64,000 nt of DNA, taken from the NCBI GenBank assembly GCA_021776195.1, contig JAJFGK010000156.1, positions 1-64,000 on the forward strand. Reading direction: 5' to 3'. The notes beneath the pieces were generated by a model. It saw nothing but the letters and a program-made list of their open reading frames with translations, was not told the origin of the DNA and did no database searches. The stretch comes from Kiloniellaceae bacterium (GTDB lineage Bacteria > Pseudomonadota > Alphaproteobacteria > Kiloniellales > Kiloniellaceae). Below are positions 25,715-34,707 of this stretch, piece by piece. How positions within the stretch are numbered: position 1 is the stretch's first letter; each line of letters begins with the position of its first letter. The position numbers and the translations under genes are program-made.

Positions 25715-26264
25715 GGGCAAGATCCTCAAGGCGCCCGCCGACCGCAGGGTCCGGCCGACCGGCGAGCGGGTGCGCGAGGCGCTGTTCAACATCCTGGAGG
25801 GCGGCCGGCTCGGCGCTCTGCCGCCCTGGCCGGCGCTGACCGTTCTCGATGCCTACGCCGGCAGCGGCGCGTTGGGTCTCGAGGCGCTGTCGCGCGGGGC
25901 GGCCGCGGCGACCTTCATGGAGAACGACGCCACGGCACGGCGGCTCTGCGCGGCCAATCTGGCGGCCCTGGGCGACCAGGTACGGGGACGGGTCCTTGCC
26001 TGCGACGTGCTGAGCCCGCCACGGGCCAGCCAGCCGGCGGACCTGGTTTTCCTCGATCCGCCCTACGGCCGCGACCTTCTGGCCCCGGCCCTGACCGCCT
26101 TGGCGGCAGCCGGCTGGGTCGCCCCGGAGGCCCTGGTCGTGGGCGAGACCGGCAAGGGCGAGGCCCTGGAGGCGCCGCCCGGCTACCGCCTGCTGGACCG
26201 CCGCGACTACGGCCGCACCAGCTTGTGGTTTTTGGGTCCGTGCGAAGATACGCAGTCCAGTTGA
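25689..26264 (+). CDS. rsmD: 16S rRNA (guanine(966)-N2)-methyltransferase
   Basis: The 191-aa enzyme has a GTG start inside the end of the pseudouridine synthase gene. It has the RsmD N-terminal pattern VRIVAGRFRGKIL, the AdoMet loop LDAYAGSGALGLEAL, and the catalytic DPPYG motif. It methylates G966 of 16S rRNA. The rluB-rsmD pairing is a common alphaproteobacterial arrangement. Confidence 0.93.
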   Translation: MRIVAGRFRGKILKAPADRRVRPTGERVREALFNILEGGRLGALPPWPALTVLDAYAGSGALGLEALSRGAAAATFMENDATARRLCAANLAALGDQVRGRVLACDVLSPPRASQPADLVFLDPPYGRDLLAPALTALAAAGWVAPEALVVGETGKGEALEAPPGYRLLDRRDYGRTSLWFLGPCEDTQSS

Positions 26265-26375
26265 CGCCCACCGGGCGAGAAGGGAATACCGCCTCGCTTG
26301 CATTGACGCATCACTCTACTACTCTCTCGCGGTGGGACCCGTTTGGGACGGGTGCCCTAGCAGGGAGGCAAGAAA

Positions 26376-27416
26376 ATGGATTGGCGATCACTTTTGAATG
26401 GCGCGGCGGCGGCCGCGGTCGCGATGTCGCTGAGCGTCACGGCGGTTGGCGCCGATGGCAAAACCCTGAAGCTGCAGGCGAGTTCCAAGGCCGGCGACTG
26501 GGCGCACCGTTTCATGACCGACACCTATGGCCCGAAACTGGGGGCCATGACCAATGGGGCGATCAAGGTCGATGTCCTGCCGACCAAGGCGGTGGTGCCG
26601 CACCGCGAGACGATCGACGCGGTGGCCAACGGTATCTTGGATGGCGACCTCAACGCGGTCAGCTATTTCTCCGGCCGTGACCCGGCCTTCGCCATCATCG
26701 GCGATCTGATCGCGGGCTATGACACGGTCGATCAGGTGCGCACCTTCTGCATGCACGGCGGCGGCAAGGAGATCCTGCAGAAACTCTACGACAAGTACAC
26801 CAAGGGCAGGGTGCATGTGGTGGGCTGCGGGCCCTACGCCAAGGAAGCCTTCGTCTCGACTCTGCCGATCCGGACCGTGGAAGACCTCAAGGGCGTGAAG
26901 GTCCGCTCGCCGGAAGGTCTCGCGGCCGAGGTGTTCAAGCGGGCCGGCGCGGCCCCCGTGTCGCTGCCCTTCTCGGAAGTCTACACAGCGCTGGAAAAAG
27001 GCGTGATCGACGCGGCCGACGCGTCGGCCCACGTGAACAACGACGCCTCGGGCATGTACAAGGTCGCCAAGTTCCCGATCTATCCGGGCATTCACTCCAT
27101 GGCCGTCCTGCAGTTCATCGTGAACAAGAAGGTCTGGGACAAGCTCGGCCCCGAGGGTCAGACGGCGCTCGAGGTCTGGTACGCGGCTTCCTACGACGCG
27201 ATGCGCCGGGAAGCGGACCTGCAGGACCGTGCGATCGCCGCCGAGCAGCGTGCCGGAGATGACATCACGGTCATCGACTGGTCGCCGGAGGAGCGGGCCA
27301 AGTTCCGCGAGATCGCGGTCGAGGCCTGGTACGATTTCGCCAAGAAGTCGCCCCTGGCGCAGGAAGCGCTCGATGCGCATCTGAGCTACATGCGTAGCAT
27401 TGGGCTGCTGAAGTAA
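26376..27416 (+). CDS. TRAP transporter substrate-binding protein (DctP family)
   Basis: In this 346-aa protein a signal peptide (LNGAAAAAVAMSLSVTAVGA) precedes a DctP-type periplasmic binding domain. The conserved arginine that binds the substrate carboxylate lies in GVKVRSPEG, and the FSEVYTALEKGVIDAAD block is typical. The GGGAGG site is good. It opens an operon with a fused DctQM permease. The substrate cannot be deduced; related binding proteins carry carboxylates or other organic acids. A GC-rich hairpin follows the stop and probably protects or partly ends the binding-protein message. Confidence 0.92.
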   Translation: MDWRSLLNGAAAAAVAMSLSVTAVGADGKTLKLQASSKAGDWAHRFMTDTYGPKLGAMTNGAIKVDVLPTKAVVPHRETIDAVANGILDGDLNAVSYFSGRDPAFAIIGDLIAGYDTVDQVRTFCMHGGGKEILQKLYDKYTKGRVHVVGCGPYAKEAFVSTLPIRTVEDLKGVKVRSPEGLAAEVFKRAGAAPVSLPFSEVYTALEKGVIDAADASAHVNNDASGMYKVAKFPIYPGIHSMAVLQFIVNKKVWDKLGPEGQTALEVWYAASYDAMRREADLQDRAIAAEQRAGDDITVIDWSPEERAKFREIAVEAWYDFAKKSPLAQEALDAHLSYMRSIGLLK

Positions 27417-27429
27417 TTGACGTGACCGC

Positions 27430-27458
27430 GCCGCCGCGCCGTTCCGGGGCGCGGCGGC
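27430..27458 (+). promoter_or_regulatory. Intercistronic stem-loop between TRAP binding protein and permease genes
   Basis: A perfect 11-bp GC stem (27430-27440 with 27448-27458) and a 7-base loop lie just after the dctP stop, with no T-run. Such hairpins usually raise the amount of binding protein relative to permease by stabilising or partly terminating the transcript. Confidence 0.75.
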
Positions 27459-27492
27459 CCCTCCTTCTCGCTGTCGCTTCACGAGGCCCGCA

Positions 27493-29526
27493 ATGACTGC
27501 GAATTTGGCCACCATGGTCGGCGCGCCGGCGGGCGCGGGGTTCAACCGCTCGGTCGATCATGTCAGTCGGTTCTTGGGACTGGCGGTGGGCAATCTCTAT
27601 TTGCTCGCGGCCATTTGTACGCTCTGGGAAGTGATCGCGCGCTACATCTTCAATGCCCCTACCCAATGGGTCTTCGAAGTGGTCATGGTGCTCTGCGCCA
27701 GCGCCTGGATGCTGTCCGCCGGTTTTGTCACGCTGCGCAAGCGCCACATCGGCATCACGGTGTTCTATCTCATGGCATCGGAGCGGGTCCGCTGGTGGCT
27801 CGATCTCTTCGCCATGGTCGTGGGGGTCTTCGCCCTCTACATGCTGGTGTCCGACACGCTGGTGCGGGCCCTGGAGAGCATCGACCTGACCGAACGGGGC
27901 GGGACGGCCTGGAACTCGCCCCTGCCGATGGTGCTCAAGACCGTCCTGGTCGCCGGCCTGAGCCTTTACCTTGTCCAACTTCTGGTGAATCTGAGCCGGC
28001 ATTTCCGCACGCGCCCGCTTCAGATCGCGGTCCTGGCCGTCCTGGCGCTGATCTCTCTGCGGCTGCTCCTGCAGGTTTTCAGCCACTATGGAGATTATGA
28101 CGGCCTTTGGGCGGGGCTCGAAGAGACGATCGCCGGGACCGGCGGGGCTTTTATCGATCAGTTCCGGGTCGACCGGGATTCCGTGGGCATCGCCACGATT
28201 TCCTTCTTGATCGTGGCCGCGCTTCTGGTCCTGATGATGACCGGCATGCCGCTGGGAATCGTGACGCTGGTCATCTCGGTGATCTGCGCCCTGCTGTTTT
28301 ACGGCAACACGGGCATGTACCTGGTCTCGACCAATGCCATGGACCTGCTCGAGAAGTACCCGCTTGTCGCCGTCCCCTTCTTCGTTTTGATGGCCTCCAT
28401 CCTGGAGCGCGCCGGGATCGCGCAGGACCTTTTCGATGCGATGTCGATCTTCGCGGGCCAGCTGCGCGGCGGCGTGGCGCTGCAGACCACCATCGTCGCG
28501 GTCATCCTCGCCGCCATGTCGGGTGTCATGGGCGGCGAGATCGTGATGCTGGGCCTGGTCGCGTTGCCGCAGATGCTTCGGCTTGGCTACGACCGCAAAC
28601 TGACCATCGGATTGATCTGCGCATCGGGCGCTCTGGCGACCTTGATTCCACCCTCGATCGTCATGATCGTCTATGGCTTGAGCGCGAATGTCGGCATCGG
28701 CGATCTGTTCTCCGCCGGTTTCATGCCCGGTCTGATGCTGGCGGCCTTCTATGTGTCCTTCGTGCTGCTGCGTTGCAACCTCAACCCCGCGCTGGCGCCG
28801 ACGGCGGCCGAAATCGCCGCGAAGACCGGCAAGGAGACCAAGCTCCGCCTGCGTCAGGTCTGGGCGGTCGCGCTCTGTATCTTGCTGATCGTCTGCGTCA
28901 TGGGGTCGATCTACGGCGGCATCACCAGCGTGACCGAGGCCGCAGCCGTTGGCGTTTTTGGCGCGATCCTGGTGGCGGCGGTCCGCTTCGAGTTCAACTA
29001 CGCCCTGCTGCGCGACTGCCTCGCCAACACCATGTCGGTGGTCGGGACCATTATCTGGCTCATCCTCGGGGCCGTCGCCTTCGTCGGTCTCTACAATCTG
29101 ATCGGCGGCGCCGATTTCATGCGCGACCTGATCAAGGGCGCCGGCCTCGGCCCGCTGGGGACGATCTTCGTGATGATGGCGATCCTGGTCATTCTCGGTA
29201 CCTTCATGGAATGGATCGCGATAATTTTCATCACCGTGCCGGTCTTCGCGCCGGTGGTGCGCGACCTCGCGCCCGCCCTTGGCATGGACCCGGATTGGGC
29301 CGCGGTCTGGTTCGGCGTCTTGTTCGTGATGAACATTCAGATCTATTTTCTCAGCCCGCCCTTCGGACCGGCCTGCTTCTGGCTCAAGTCCGTGGCGCCG
29401 AAGGACGTGACGCTGCAGGAGATCTTCGTTAGCGTCATCCCCTTCATTGGTCTGCAGATCGTCGGGATGCTGCTGGTGATGTTCTTTCCTCAGATTGCCC
29501 TATGGATGCCGCAGGCCTTGAACTGA
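27493..29526 (+). CDS. TRAP transporter fused small and large permease (DctQM)
   Basis: This 677-aa inner-membrane protein has an N-terminal DctQ-like four-helix part (about 25-215, with VGNLYLLAAICTLWEVIARY and RKRHIGITVF). A DctM-like part of about twelve helices follows, with GMPLGIVTLVISVICALLFY, the VPFFVLMASILERAG helix and LIPPSIVMIVYG. It exchanges solute for sodium or protons with the preceding DctP. Q-M fusions are known in this family. A 45-aa membrane microprotein gene follows after 13 bases. Confidence 0.92.
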   Translation: MTANLATMVGAPAGAGFNRSVDHVSRFLGLAVGNLYLLAAICTLWEVIARYIFNAPTQWVFEVVMVLCASAWMLSAGFVTLRKRHIGITVFYLMASERVRWWLDLFAMVVGVFALYMLVSDTLVRALESIDLTERGGTAWNSPLPMVLKTVLVAGLSLYLVQLLVNLSRHFRTRPLQIAVLAVLALISLRLLLQVFSHYGDYDGLWAGLEETIAGTGGAFIDQFRVDRDSVGIATISFLIVAALLVLMMTGMPLGIVTLVISVICALLFYGNTGMYLVSTNAMDLLEKYPLVAVPFFVLMASILERAGIAQDLFDAMSIFAGQLRGGVALQTTIVAVILAAMSGVMGGEIVMLGLVALPQMLRLGYDRKLTIGLICASGALATLIPPSIVMIVYGLSANVGIGDLFSAGFMPGLMLAAFYVSFVLLRCNLNPALAPTAAEIAAKTGKETKLRLRQVWAVALCILLIVCVMGSIYGGITSVTEAAAVGVFGAILVAAVRFEFNYALLRDCLANTMSVVGTIIWLILGAVAFVGLYNLIGGADFMRDLIKGAGLGPLGTIFVMMAILVILGTFMEWIAIIFITVPVFAPVVRDLAPALGMDPDWAAVWFGVLFVMNIQIYFLSPPFGPACFWLKSVAPKDVTLQEIFVSVIPFIGLQIVGMLLVMFFPQIALWMPQALN

Positions 29527-29539
29527 GAGGAGTCGATCC

Positions 29540-29677
29540 ATGTCGATGTACGATTCCCACGAAGACGACGAGGCGACCGTCAGCGAACGCTATGGCCTCG
29601 CCCCGGGCATCGCCGGTGTCCTGATCGGTCTGGCCCTGATTGGCTTCATGTTCGCCCTGGCCGATGGATTCGCCTGA
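29540..29677 (+). CDS. 45-aa single-TM microprotein in the TRAP operon
   Basis: The ATG at 29540 has GAGAGGAG 7 bases upstream. The 45-residue product begins MSMYDSHEDDEATVSERYG, so the first 19 residues are acidic. One hydrophobic helix follows (LAPGIAGVLIGLALIGFMFA), and it ends ADGFA. The strong ribosome site, operon position and sensible amphipathic layout support a real gene. It overlaps the next gene by 14 bases. It may stabilise or regulate the DctQM permease; function is unknown. Confidence 0.75.
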   Translation: MSMYDSHEDDEATVSERYGLAPGIAGVLIGLALIGFMFALADGFA

Positions 29678-30446
29678 AGGCGCGCGACCGTCACCGGATG
29701 GCAGGAACAGCGAAGGGCGGTTCCGCGGATTCCTGGCGGCAACCCTGGTGCTGTGGGCGCTCTGGTCGTGGCCCCCGCCGGCCGCGGAGGCCGCACCGCC
29801 GGTCGCGCTGGAGCTTGTCTTGGCGGTGGACGTCTCGGCCAGCGTCGACGCGGGCGAGTATGCGCTGCAGATCGGCGGCCTCACCCGGGCCTTTCTCGAC
29901 CCGGAGGTCCAGGATGCCATCGCGGCGCTGAACGGCGACCTGCTGGTCGCCCTGGTGCAGTGGGCCGGGTCCTGGCAGCAGGTGCGCTCGACCGGCTGGT
30001 GGCGGGTGCGCGATGTCGCCACGGCCCAGGACTTCGCGGCGGCTCTGGCCACCAGTCCCCGGCTTTTCGTCGGCGAGGCGACTTCGCTCTCCGCCGCGTT
30101 GCGGCAGGGCGCCGCGCTGTTCGAGACCAACGGCGCCCAGGGCCGGCGGCGAATCCTCGATATCGCCGGCGACGGGCGCAACAACAGCGGCGTCCATCCC
30201 TCGGTGGCCCGGGACGAGCTGATCGCCCAGGGCATCACGGTGAACGGTCTGGCCATCCTGGACGGCGATGCCGGCCTGGGCGCCTACTTCGAGGACCACG
30301 TGGCCGGCGGCACCGCGTCCTTCGTGGTCACGGCGGTCGATTTCTCCGACTTCGCCCGGGCGATCCGGGAAAAGCTGCTGCGCGAGCTGCCCAATCCCCT
30401 GGCCGGAGACTTCGGCTCGCCGCGACAGTCGGCGGCACGCGAGTGA
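29664..30446 (+). CDS. DUF1194 / von Willebrand factor A-like exported protein
   Basis: The 260-aa protein has an N-terminal hydrophobic signal (FLAATLVLWALWSWPPPAAE) and a VWA-like domain with the metal-ion-dependent adhesion motif LAVDVSASVD and later DIAGDGRNNSG. It is predicted periplasmic. It starts inside the end of the 45-aa microprotein gene, suggesting coupling to the TRAP operon. No role in transport is established. An inverted repeat (30462-30467 with 30474-30479) after the stop may help end transcription from both sides. Confidence 0.82.
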   Translation: MDSPEGARPSPDGRNSEGRFRGFLAATLVLWALWSWPPPAAEAAPPVALELVLAVDVSASVDAGEYALQIGGLTRAFLDPEVQDAIAALNGDLLVALVQWAGSWQQVRSTGWWRVRDVATAQDFAAALATSPRLFVGEATSLSAALRQGAALFETNGAQGRRRILDIAGDGRNNSGVHPSVARDELIAQGITVNGLAILDGDAGLGAYFEDHVAGGTASFVVTAVDFSDFARAIREKLLRELPNPLAGDFGSPRQSAARE

Positions 30447-30485
30447 GGGCGGGAACTGGCGGTCCCGCTCGGTCGGGACGGGTCC

Positions 30486-31733
30486 CTACAGCCCCTCACC
30501 GCAGGTCCAGTCGGCGGCCCGCGCCCCGGTCATCCAGGCGCCGTGCACAGTACTGAAGAAGTCCAGCGAGCAGTGTTCGCCGGCCAGGAAGAGACGCTCG
30601 TCGAAGGGCTGGGCCAGGCGCGGACGCAGATGGGCCAGACCGGCAGTCGCGGCCGAGTAGGCGCCCTGCGAATAGGGATCGCTGGTCCAGGTCGTGGTCA
30701 AGGGGTCCGCCAGGTGCCTGGCCACGCTGGCGCCCAGCAGACCTTTCAGTTCGCCGAGCGCGAAGTCGGCCCAGGCCCGCGGGCCGGCCGCCTCCAGCTC
30801 GCGCGCGCTCTGGCCGCCGAAAAAGCCCGCCAGAATCGGCGCTCCGAAGACGGAAACATGGTAACTGGCCGTGCGCCGGTCGCGGAAACTGGCCCGCAGG
30901 GGCGCGGCCGGGCCCAGCGCCGGGTGGGGCCGGGCGATACGAAAGAGGATCTTGCCGGCCCAGCCCATGGGGACCGATCGGATTGCCTCTTGGATGGCGC
31001 TCGGCAGCTCCGGCTCGAAGCGGACCGCGTCCTGGATCAGGAGGTTGCTGGGCAGGGTGACGATCACCTTGTCCGCCCGCAGTTTGCCCTCGGGCGTTTC
31101 CAGCTCGACACCCTGGGCTTGCCGGGTGATCGTGGTGACGGGACAGGAGAGGGCGATGTCCAGCCCCTCCGCCAGCACCGTCAGCAGCCGCCCGTAGCCC
31201 AGGGGAAGCTGCCAGTCCTCCTCCGTGTCGCGGTAGCGGGCGGTGTCGGTCAAGGAAACTTCCTCGGCCTCGCGGCTGGAGATCCAGCTTTGCAGCGCCT
31301 CCATCGCCGGGCGATAGCGTTGGTCCTCGCCCAGGGCTTGGCAGCGGTCGAAAAAGTCGGCAATCGGACGGTCGCCCTCGCGGGCCTGATCCATCCCCTC
31401 GAAGAAGGCCTCCACGGCGGCGATCCACGCGGCGCGCTCCTTGGGGCCACAATCGGCGGGCAGCGCCGAGCTGTTCCATTGGATCGCCCTGCGGTCGACC
31501 GGGTGGCCGAGACTTTCCGCCTGTCCGACCATGGGGTTGAGGCTGCCCGAGTGCAGGAACTGCGCCCCCAGGTCATAGGCGTGACCGTGGAAGTCGACCG
31601 TGCGGGCCCGGCCGCCGACCCGGTCGCGCGCCTCCAGCAGTTTCACCCGCTTGCCCTTTGCCACGAGGCGCCGTGCCGCGCCGATCCCCGCCGCGCCCGC
31701 GCCAACGATGGCGACGTCAAAGTGATCTGCCAT
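30486..31733 (-). CDS. FAD-dependent amine oxidase
   Basis: The 415-aa protein has an N-terminal dinucleotide-binding motif VAIVGAGAAGIGAARRL, the RVGGRA loop, and a C-terminal FAD-contact block FLAGEHCSLDFFSTVHGAWM. It therefore belongs to the flavin monoamine-oxidase superfamily. A polyamine or other amine may be the substrate. The start at 31733 matches the beginning of the Rossmann fold; the 45 upstream in-frame codons look non-coding. No clear operon partner is visible. Confidence 0.88.
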   Translation of the reverse strand: MADHFDVAIVGAGAAGIGAARRLVAKGKRVKLLEARDRVGGRARTVDFHGHAYDLGAQFLHSGSLNPMVGQAESLGHPVDRRAIQWNSSALPADCGPKERAAWIAAVEAFFEGMDQAREGDRPIADFFDRCQALGEDQRYRPAMEALQSWISSREAEEVSLTDTARYRDTEEDWQLPLGYGRLLTVLAEGLDIALSCPVTTITRQAQGVELETPEGKLRADKVIVTLPSNLLIQDAVRFEPELPSAIQEAIRSVPMGWAGKILFRIARPHPALGPAAPLRASFRDRRTASYHVSVFGAPILAGFFGGQSARELEAAGPRAWADFALGELKGLLGASVARHLADPLTTTWTSDPYSQGAYSAATAGLAHLRPRLAQPFDERLFLAGEHCSLDFFSTVHGAWMTGARAADWTCGEGL

Positions 31734-31905
31734 GGCTGAAGGCTGTCCCTGGGTGCTGCCGAAACTCGACGGGCGGCCAGTTTTCCCCTGCCGGTCTGGC
31801 GGGTCAAGGGCGCAGCCCTTTGTTCGGACGGTGGCGATGCCAGTCCGCAGCGCCCGAGACGGTTCCACCTAATCCGGTTGGGATTTCCCCGACAGCTACC
31901 GGGCC

Positions 31906-32313
31906 TCACCAGCGGATGGTGATACCGAGCTTCTTGATCTTCTTGTTCTTGAAGTCGAAGGCGATGTCGGGGACGATCGAGACCGTGTTGCCGAGCGGCA
32001 GGCCCTTTTTCTGGATGACGGTTTTCAGCCACTGCGGGACCTTGGTCAGTTCCTTTTCGTCAGCCTCCGGCGGAATCTCGAGAAGCGACAGTTGCAGCGC
32101 CAGGTCGCTGGCCGCCAGGTCGAGTTTCTTGCGCAACGCCGTTCGTTTCTTCTCCTGGGTCTTTTCGGCTTTCTTGTCCTTGTTATCCTGGGCTTGCTTC
32201 AGTTCCTCTTCGATCGGCTGCAGCTCCTTTTTAAGCTTTTCCACCTCCTTGGCTTTCCGGGTCAAAATCTTGTCGATGCGCTTTTTGTAGCTCTCGATGT
32301 GGCGATCGGCCAT
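31906..32313 (-). CDS. Lys/Glu-rich coiled-coil protein
   Basis: In this 135-aa soluble protein, residues about 5-75 form a highly charged helix (KKRIDKILTRKAKEVEKLKK and following), strongly predicted as a coiled coil. A compact C-terminal part ends KKIKKLGITIRW. A GAGGAGG site supports the start at 32313. I do not recognise a family, and no signal peptide is present. It could be a structural or nucleoid-associated protein, but this is a guess. Confidence 0.75.
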   Translation of the reverse strand: MADRHIESYKKRIDKILTRKAKEVEKLKKELQPIEEELKQAQDNKDKKAEKTQEKKRTALRKKLDLAASDLALQLSLLEIPPEADEKELTKVPQWLKTVIQKKGLPLGNTVSIVPDIAFDFKNKKIKKLGITIRW

Positions 32314-32517
32314 GGTTCCCCTCCTCTTTCCCGACCGGACAACGCCCCCTGACTTCCTGGGAAGTCCCGGTTGCCCGGCAAGGTTATGGAGTCTGCTGTT
32401 CAATCCCCAATCAGATCTCGGTGAGGAACCCGGAGGCGCTCGTCCCAATGAGAAATCCGGGTTGGTCCGATAGCGGCGGCGGGCGTCGCATTCGAAACGA
32501 CCTTTGGCAGGGAAATC
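32314..32517. other. Intergenic region between coiled-coil gene and acyl-CoA synthetase gene
   Basis: A divergent promoter region of about 200 bases. No repeat, hairpin with T-tract or small ORF with a ribosome site stands out. The acyl-CoA synthetase start is itself uncertain and could lie within this stretch. Confidence 0.4.
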
Positions 32518-34707
32518 GTGTGGTCTTGCCCAGGACAGTCACTGGTCAGGTCGGGCGGCGGAGCCTTGGGCACTTCAATCTGCGATCTGCGCGCCCGGCG
32601 GCGGGCCAATCTCAAGCGGCTGCTCAGGCCGCGCCAGATCGCGTTCGTCGGCGGGCGCCATCTCGAGAACTGCATCGCGCTCGCCCGTCGCGCCGGTTAC
32701 GGCGGCAAGATCCATGTGGTCAATCCGACGCGCGAGGAGATCGCCGGCATACCTTGTGTGCCGTCGCTCGACGCGCTCCCACGGGCGCCCGACGCCGCCT
32801 TCGTCGCGCTGTCGCGGGAGCGCACGATCCCGGCCATGGCCGACCTCGCGCGCATCGGCGCCGGCGGCGCGGTGTGCCACGCCGCCGGTTTCAGCGAGCT
32901 CGGCGCCAGCGGGCGCGACCTTCAGCGGGAGTTAACGGCGGCGGCCGGCGATCTGGCCATGGTCGGCCCGAACTGCATGGGTGTGCTGAACGCCTTCGAC
33001 CGCGTCGCGCTCTGGGGGGCCGACGGCCATCTCGAGCCTCGCGACGGGCCCGGCGTCGCCTTCATCTCGCAGAGCGGGGCGTTTCTCTATGGCATCGTCA
33101 ATGCGGAGCGCGCCTACCCCATGGGCTATGGGCTCAGCCTCGGCAATCAGGCCGCGATCGATTTCGCCGATGCGCTGGATGTCGTGCTCGACGACGAACG
33201 GGTGCGCGTCATCGGTCTCTACTGCGAGGGTCTGGCCGACGGCATGGCCTTCGGCGATGCCTTGACCAGGGCGATCGAGCGGGGCGTCCCGGTCGTGCTG
33301 CTGGCCGGTGGCGGCGTGCCGGCAGCCGCGGCCCGCTCGGTGAGCCACACCGGAAACCTCGCCGTGCCGGGGGATTTCTGGCACGCGCTCGCCGAGCGCT
33401 ACGGCCTGATCGAGGTCGCAACGCTCAAGCAACTGATCGAGACGACGAAACTGCTGGCGATCAGCGGCCCGCCGCGCGGCCGGCGGGCCTTTATCGTCAC
33501 CCATTCCGGTGGGGCGGGGTCCCTGATCGCCGAGCAGGCGCCGCGGCTCGGCTTGGAACTGCCGCCGGTGACGCCGGAAAACCATGACCGAATCAGTCAC
33601 GTCCTGCCCGAGGTGATCTCCATCGCCAACCCGCTCGATCTCAATCTGCCCTGGAGCTCGAGCAGCGGCATGTCGCTGGAGGATACCGATCTGATCGCCC
33701 AGTGCCTGATCGACGGCAGCGCCGGTGAGACCGACAGCATCGCGATGCTGCTCGACGTTCCCCGTGCCGGCGAGGGCCACGATGCGCCCTGGTTGCCAAG
33801 CCTGGAGGCGATGGTCGAGGTTCGGCGGCGCAGCGGCCTGCCCACCATCGTGGCCGGCTTGCTGCCCGAGGGCCTGGAGCCCGACCTGCGCGCGAGGATG
33901 CAGGCCCAGGGCGTCGCGGCGCTGATGGGCGCCAGCGAGACGATCGAGGCCATGGCCGGCGCGGCCCGCTATGCCGAGGCGCGGGGCGGACTTGCCGCGA
34001 ACCCGCCGGCGCGTCTGTTGCCAGCGGCGGCCGATGGCCAGGGTCGGCCGCTCGACGAGTGGGACAGCAAAGAGCGTCTTGCCCCCTATGGCCTAAACTT
34101 CCCGCCGCGCCGGGCCGGCGCGGCGGAGGAGGCGCCCAAGGCCGCCGCCGAGGTCGGCTTTCCCGTTGCGCTGAAGGTTCTCAACGCCGAGATCGCCCAC
34201 AAGAGCAAGCTGGGCGGCGTGCGGCTTCATCTGCGAAGCGAGACGGAGGTTGCCGAGGCTGTCGGCAGCATCCAGGCCCAGGTCGCCAGGGCGCGGCCGG
34301 GCACGCGGGTCGACCGGTTTCTGGTCGAGGCCATGGTGCCAGACCCCCTGGCCGAGTTGATCCTCGGCGTCAAATGCCACCCGGCCTTGGGGCTCGCCCT
34401 GCTGGTCGGGCGCGGCGGCGTCGATGCCGAGCTGCAGCGCGACTATGGGATGGTTCTGCTCCCGGCCAGCGACCGGGCCCTCGAACGGTCGCTGGATCGG
34501 CTGAGGCATCACGGTCTCAACGATGAGGCCCGGCAATCGGTGCTGGCGGCCCTGCGCGCGGTCGCGCGCTTCGCCAAAGACCATGCCGGTGAACTGGTGG
34601 AGATGGACGTCAATCCCCTGCTGGTGCTGCGGGACGGCTCTGTCGTCGCCGTCGATGCGCTCCTGGTGCTTGGCGAGGAACATATCGAAACAGGAGAGGC
34701 GCCATGA
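32518..34707 (+). CDS. NDP-forming acyl-CoA synthetase, fused alpha-beta
   Basis: The 729-aa protein has an N-terminal CoA-binding domain (RQIAFVGGRHLENCIALARR) and succinyl-CoA-ligase-like domains with the phosphohistidine region SVSHTGNLA. A C-terminal ATP-grasp part follows (GFPVALKVLNAEIAHKSKLG). Enzymes of this class interconvert acyl-CoA plus NDP plus phosphate with acid, CoA and NTP. The start at 32518 is GTG and not well supported by a ribosome site. It overlaps the downstream dehydratase gene by 4 bases, so the two act in one acyl-CoA pathway of unknown substrate. Confidence 0.85.
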   Translation: MWSCPGQSLVRSGGGALGTSICDLRARRRANLKRLLRPRQIAFVGGRHLENCIALARRAGYGGKIHVVNPTREEIAGIPCVPSLDALPRAPDAAFVALSRERTIPAMADLARIGAGGAVCHAAGFSELGASGRDLQRELTAAAGDLAMVGPNCMGVLNAFDRVALWGADGHLEPRDGPGVAFISQSGAFLYGIVNAERAYPMGYGLSLGNQAAIDFADALDVVLDDERVRVIGLYCEGLADGMAFGDALTRAIERGVPVVLLAGGGVPAAAARSVSHTGNLAVPGDFWHALAERYGLIEVATLKQLIETTKLLAISGPPRGRRAFIVTHSGGAGSLIAEQAPRLGLELPPVTPENHDRISHVLPEVISIANPLDLNLPWSSSSGMSLEDTDLIAQCLIDGSAGETDSIAMLLDVPRAGEGHDAPWLPSLEAMVEVRRRSGLPTIVAGLLPEGLEPDLRARMQAQGVAALMGASETIEAMAGAARYAEARGGLAANPPARLLPAAADGQGRPLDEWDSKERLAPYGLNFPPRRAGAAEEAPKAAAEVGFPVALKVLNAEIAHKSKLGGVRLHLRSETEVAEAVGSIQAQVARARPGTRVDRFLVEAMVPDPLAELILGVKCHPALGLALLVGRGGVDAELQRDYGMVLLPASDRALERSLDRLRHHGLNDEARQSVLAALRAVARFAKDHAGELVEMDVNPLLVLRDGSVVAVDALLVLGEEHIETGEAP

